A DNA stretch of 7,148 nucleotides from positions 1 through 7,148 of the forward strand of contig CALTTE010000085.1 in NCBI GenBank assembly GCA_943908405.1. The letters are read 5' to 3'. The DNA comes from an uncultured Moraxella sp. (GTDB lineage Bacteria; Pseudomonadota; Gammaproteobacteria; Pseudomonadales; Moraxellaceae). Positions 5,000 to 7,148 of this stretch are shown here, piece after piece (within the stretch, counting starts at the first letter, position 1; each line of letters opens with the position of its first letter). The position numbers and the translations under genes were made by a program. The notes under the pieces were generated by a model. That model saw nothing but the letters and a program-made list of their open reading frames with translations, did no database searches and was not told the origin of the DNA.

Positions 5000-6121
5000 A
5001 TGTCAAAATATGCAATTTCACAAGAACCCAACGAAGATTTTGAAGGCGGTGCTCGTTTATTGATTATTGGTGTTGGTGGTGGGGGCGGTAATGCTGTGGA
5101 GCATATGGTGCAACAAGGCGTGAGTGGTGTGTCCTTTGTGTGCGTGAATACCGACCGTCAAGTATTGGATAAATTAACCGTACCCAATAAATTTCAGCTA
5201 GGGGTGCAAGAAACCCGTGGATTGGGGGCGGGGGGTAATCCTGAAGTAGGGCGAATAGCAGCCGAAGCCGACGAAGAAGAATTAAAAGCCTTGCTCAAAG
5301 ATTATGATATGATTTTTATTGCCGCAGGAATGGGTGGTGGTACAGGCACAGGAGCAGCCCCTGTCATTGCACGCATTGCCAAAGATATGGATAAATTGGC
5401 GGTGGCTGTGGTAACAACGCCTTTTCATTTTGAAGGGGGCAAGCGTGCCAAAGCAGCTAAAGATGGCATAGAACAGCTGGCTACCCAAGTGGATTCTATT
5501 GTTACGATTCCCAATGAAAAACTGCAAAATGTTTATCGCAATTTGACAATGCGAGAAGCCTTTAAAAAAGCCGATGATGTATTGCTTTATGGTGTAAAAG
5601 GTTTGATTCAGGCAATACGTTCGGTGGGGGGTATCAATCTAGACTTTAATGACGTTAGAACGTTGATGAATGCCACCAAAGGACACGCAATGATGGGCAT
5701 TGGGCGAGCGAGCGGTGATGATAGAGCCAAGCAAGCCGCCGAAAAAGCCATTCGTTCGCCGTTGTTAGATGATTTGCGTCTTGAAAATGCCAAAGGGGTG
5801 TTGATTAACATTACCGCCAGTGATATTTTGATGAGTGAACCAGGTGAAATTGCCGAAATTGTGAGCAGTATTGCAGACTTAGATGATGCCAATATTTTCT
5901 ATGGTGTGGTCTATGATGACACAATGGGCGAAGACATTGAGGTAACCGTTATTGCCACAGGGCTGACCCTTGATTCAAAATCCAAAACGCCACCACCACA
6001 AAAGAATATTTTTGACAATCCGCCAGTGCGTGAACCAATCGCTGAACCTGTGCAGCGAGCACCAGCACCGAAGCGTAATCTTAATGTGGAAGACTTTTTA
6101 AAAAATCGCATTCCAAACTAA
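5000..6121 (+). CDS. ftsZ: Cell division protein FtsZ
   Basis: Tubulin-like GTPase that polymerises at midcell into the Z ring and directs septal wall synthesis. It has 373 residues (E. coli 383). Visible parts are the nucleotide-binding loop GVGGGGGNAVEHM (24-36), VNTDRQ (49-54), the tubulin signature GGGTGTGAAP (112-121), TTPFHFEGGKR (139-149) and the catalytic T7 loop NLDFNDVR (213-220), whose Asp completes the GTP site of the next subunit. The globular domain ends near VTVIATGL (315-322). A short Pro-rich linker of about 35 residues and a C-terminal peptide, LNVEDFLKNRIPN (361-373), follow. That peptide binds FtsA and ZipA in E. coli, where it reads LDIPAFLRKQ; the Pro is Glu here. The gene has its own strong ribosome site and probably its own promoter. 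Identity is secure. Confidence 0.98.
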   Translation: MSKYAISQEPNEDFEGGARLLIIGVGGGGGNAVEHMVQQGVSGVSFVCVNTDRQVLDKLTVPNKFQLGVQETRGLGAGGNPEVGRIAAEADEEELKALLKDYDMIFIAAGMGGGTGTGAAPVIARIAKDMDKLAVAVVTTPFHFEGGKRAKAAKDGIEQLATQVDSIVTIPNEKLQNVYRNLTMREAFKKADDVLLYGVKGLIQAIRSVGGINLDFNDVRTLMNATKGHAMMGIGRASGDDRAKQAAEKAIRSPLLDDLRLENAKGVLINITASDILMSEPGEIAEIVSSIADLDDANIFYGVVYDDTMGEDIEVTVIATGLTLDSKSKTPPPQKNIFDNPPVREPIAEPVQRAPAPKRNLNVEDFLKNRIPN

Positions 6122-6139
6122 TTTACCCATTGCTTGTCA

Positions 6140-7024
6140 ATGAATATTGATTTGCATAGCCACAGCACCGCTTCAGATGGGAGTTATTCACCGAGCGAGC
6201 TTGTGGCTTTTGCCAAACAACACAATCTGTCTATGCTTGCCATCACCGATCACGATACGATGGCAGGCTATTTATCTGTTTGTCATCAAGCCACCGATAT
6301 TCGCCTGATTGCAGGGGTGGAGATTAGCTGTCGCCATATGCTGATGGGTAGCTATAATAAAAAAAGTTATAATAAAAATTGCCCAAATACAGAGCAGATT
6401 ATTCACGTTGTAGGCTTGGCTATTCAAGATACAGCAATAATGCAAGAGGCATTACAAGCGATTCAACAAAGCCGTGCTGTGCGTGCCAAACAAATGATAG
6501 CCAAATTGGCGGTGCTACTTGATAAAGACACTGAGCAATTATGGCATAGTGCTTTACAAAAAGTGGCCGGTAACGCCAATGCATTGGGGCGGGTTCATAT
6601 CGCTCAAGTGTTGTATGATTTGGGTGCTATAAAAACAATCAAAGATGCCTTTGATAAGTATTTGGCCGATGGTAAGTGTGCCTATGTGGCACTGGATACG
6701 CCAACAATGGCAATGGTTGTGGCATTGATTCATCGCTGTGGCGGATTTGCGGTGCTGGCACACCCAACCCGCTATGATCTGTCGGCAACACGAGTAAGAA
6801 GGCTGATTGCTGATTTTGCGGTAATGGGCGGTGATGGCTGTGAGCTACCAAGTGATAGCGAACCAAAAAGCACTCGCCAAATGATTGATAGGGTGATTGC
6901 TGAACACAATTTATTGGTATCGGTGGGCAGTGATTTTCACGGTACAACGATGCCTTGGCGTCAACTTGGGCACGTACCAACGCCAAATGTTGAACAAATC
7001 GGTATATGGGAGCGATTTAATTAA
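6140..7024 (+). CDS. rnm: PHP-domain phosphoesterase, RNase AM / YciV (TrpH) family
   Basis: Metal-dependent PHP-family hydrolase. E. coli Rnm (YciV) trims 5' ends of rRNA precursors as a 5'-3' exoribonuclease, and relatives hydrolyse 3',5'-nucleoside bisphosphates. From the ATG at 6140 it has 294 residues, as E. coli (293). Metal-site motifs in order are DLHSHSTASDG (4-14), ITDHDT (35-40), GVEIS (59-63), IHVVGL (88-93), VLAHPTRY (205-212) and GSDFHG (263-268), so all the His/Asp ligands appear intact. Between GVEIS and IHVVGL it carries an insertion of about 15-20 residues relative to E. coli, including the duplicated SYNKK and SYNKN. The frame also offers TTG at 6134, but the ATG is preferred; neither has a clear ribosome site. 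It follows ftsZ by 18 nt with no terminator between, so co-transcription is likely. In many relatives lpxC follows ftsZ instead. Confidence 0.87.
   Translation: MNIDLHSHSTASDGSYSPSELVAFAKQHNLSMLAITDHDTMAGYLSVCHQATDIRLIAGVEISCRHMLMGSYNKKSYNKNCPNTEQIIHVVGLAIQDTAIMQEALQAIQQSRAVRAKQMIAKLAVLLDKDTEQLWHSALQKVAGNANALGRVHIAQVLYDLGAIKTIKDAFDKYLADGKCAYVALDTPTMAMVVALIHRCGGFAVLAHPTRYDLSATRVRRLIADFAVMGGDGCELPSDSEPKSTRQMIDRVIAEHNLLVSVGSDFHGTTMPWRQLGHVPTPNVEQIGIWERFN
6350..6379 (+). repeat. In-frame 15-bp duplication inside the PHP gene
   Basis: AGCTATAATAAAAAA (6350-6364) is followed by AGTTATAATAAAAAT (6365-6379), with 13 of 15 positions alike, encoding SYNKK then SYNKN. It lies in a surface-loop insertion between two metal-binding motifs. 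The frame is preserved. Confidence 0.75.
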
Positions 7025-7049
7025 GTGTGAGTTGATTAAGTGTGTTAAA
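7020..7049. repeat. 15-bp tandem duplication across the PHP gene stop
   Basis: ATTAAGTGTGAGTTG (7020-7034) contains the TAA at 7022-7024 and is followed by ATTAAGTGTGTTAAA (7035-7049). The first ten bases are identical. As at the murC end, the duplicated segment includes the end of the gene. Confidence 0.6.
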
Positions 7050-7087
7050 CCCATAAACAGATTGTCAATAGATGGTTATTGGTTTTT
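7047..7087 (+). terminator. Weak candidate terminator after the PHP gene
   Basis: AAACC (7047-7051) can pair with GGTTT (7081-7085), and ATAA (7053-7056) with TTAT (7076-7079), across a mismatch and around a long loop. A short T run (7083-7087) coincides with the stem end. The stem is AT-rich and imperfect, so this is only the best hairpin available between the gene and the 8-bp array. Confidence 0.22.
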
Positions 7088-7092
7088 AATAC

Positions 7093-7148
7093 TTGGCTTG
7101 ATGGCTTGATGGCTTGATGGCTTGATGGCTTGATGGCTTGATGGCTTG
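7093..7148. repeat. 8-bp tandem array (ATGGCTTG) running off the window
   Basis: Six perfect copies of ATGGCTTG fill 7101-7148, preceded by one copy with a single mismatch, TTGGCTTG (7093-7100). The array reaches the last base, so its true length is unknown. Eight is not a multiple of three: on the + strand every frame meets TGA once per 24 nt. On the - strand (CAAGCCAT) every frame is open and reads the octapeptide QAIKPSSH. This is a microsatellite-type locus prone to slippage. Confidence 0.93.

Noticed and set aside
1..7148. A new defence, toxin-antitoxin or mobile system
   Set aside because: All six genes are recognisable core genes in near-canonical dcw order, and no accessory genes or transfer signs are visible.

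Overview
The window is a stretch of bacterial chromosome carrying most of the right half of a division and cell wall (dcw) cluster, all on the + strand. In order it holds murC (3' part only), ddl, ftsQ, ftsA, ftsZ and a PHP-domain phosphoesterase of the Rnm/YciV (TrpH) family. The proteins resemble gammaproteobacterial homologues throughout. The moderately AT-rich coding sequence, the very AT-rich spacers and the style of FtsA and FtsQ suggest Moraxellaceae, most likely Moraxella. That assignment is inferred from memory of related proteins, not from a search.

Layout: 1-883 is the C-terminal part of MurC. 884-1173 is a spacer built almost entirely from decayed tandem duplications. 1174-2091 is ddl (D-Ala-D-Ala ligase). 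2092-2246 holds two hairpins, one shaped like a terminator, and a promoter-like site. 2247-3110 is ftsQ, 3182-4477 is ftsA, and 4478-4999 is an unusually long spacer, again rich in short tandem repeats, ending in a good -35 element and a strong ribosome binding site. 5000-6121 is ftsZ, and 6140-7024 is the PHP phosphoesterase, 18 nt behind ftsZ. 7025-7148 is a spacer ending in at least six perfect copies of an 8-bp repeat that runs off the window.

How the genes work together: MurC adds L-Ala to UDP-MurNAc and Ddl makes the D-Ala-D-Ala dipeptide, both for the peptidoglycan precursor. FtsZ forms the Z ring, FtsA ties it to the membrane, and FtsQ links the early ring to the septal synthesis machinery. 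The PHP protein acts on RNA ends or nucleoside bisphosphates, and its place behind ftsZ is probably simple linkage. Unlike in E. coli, where these genes are packed closely, here they are separated by sizeable spacers, so several probably have their own promoters.

I found no new defence, mobile or biosynthetic system. The points most worth a second look are an FtsA whose three ATP-binding motifs are all degenerate, a matching departure in the FtsZ C-terminal tail, the 8-bp array at the right edge, and a window-wide pattern of short tandem duplications: 15 bp inside genes, free lengths of 8-19 bp in spacers.
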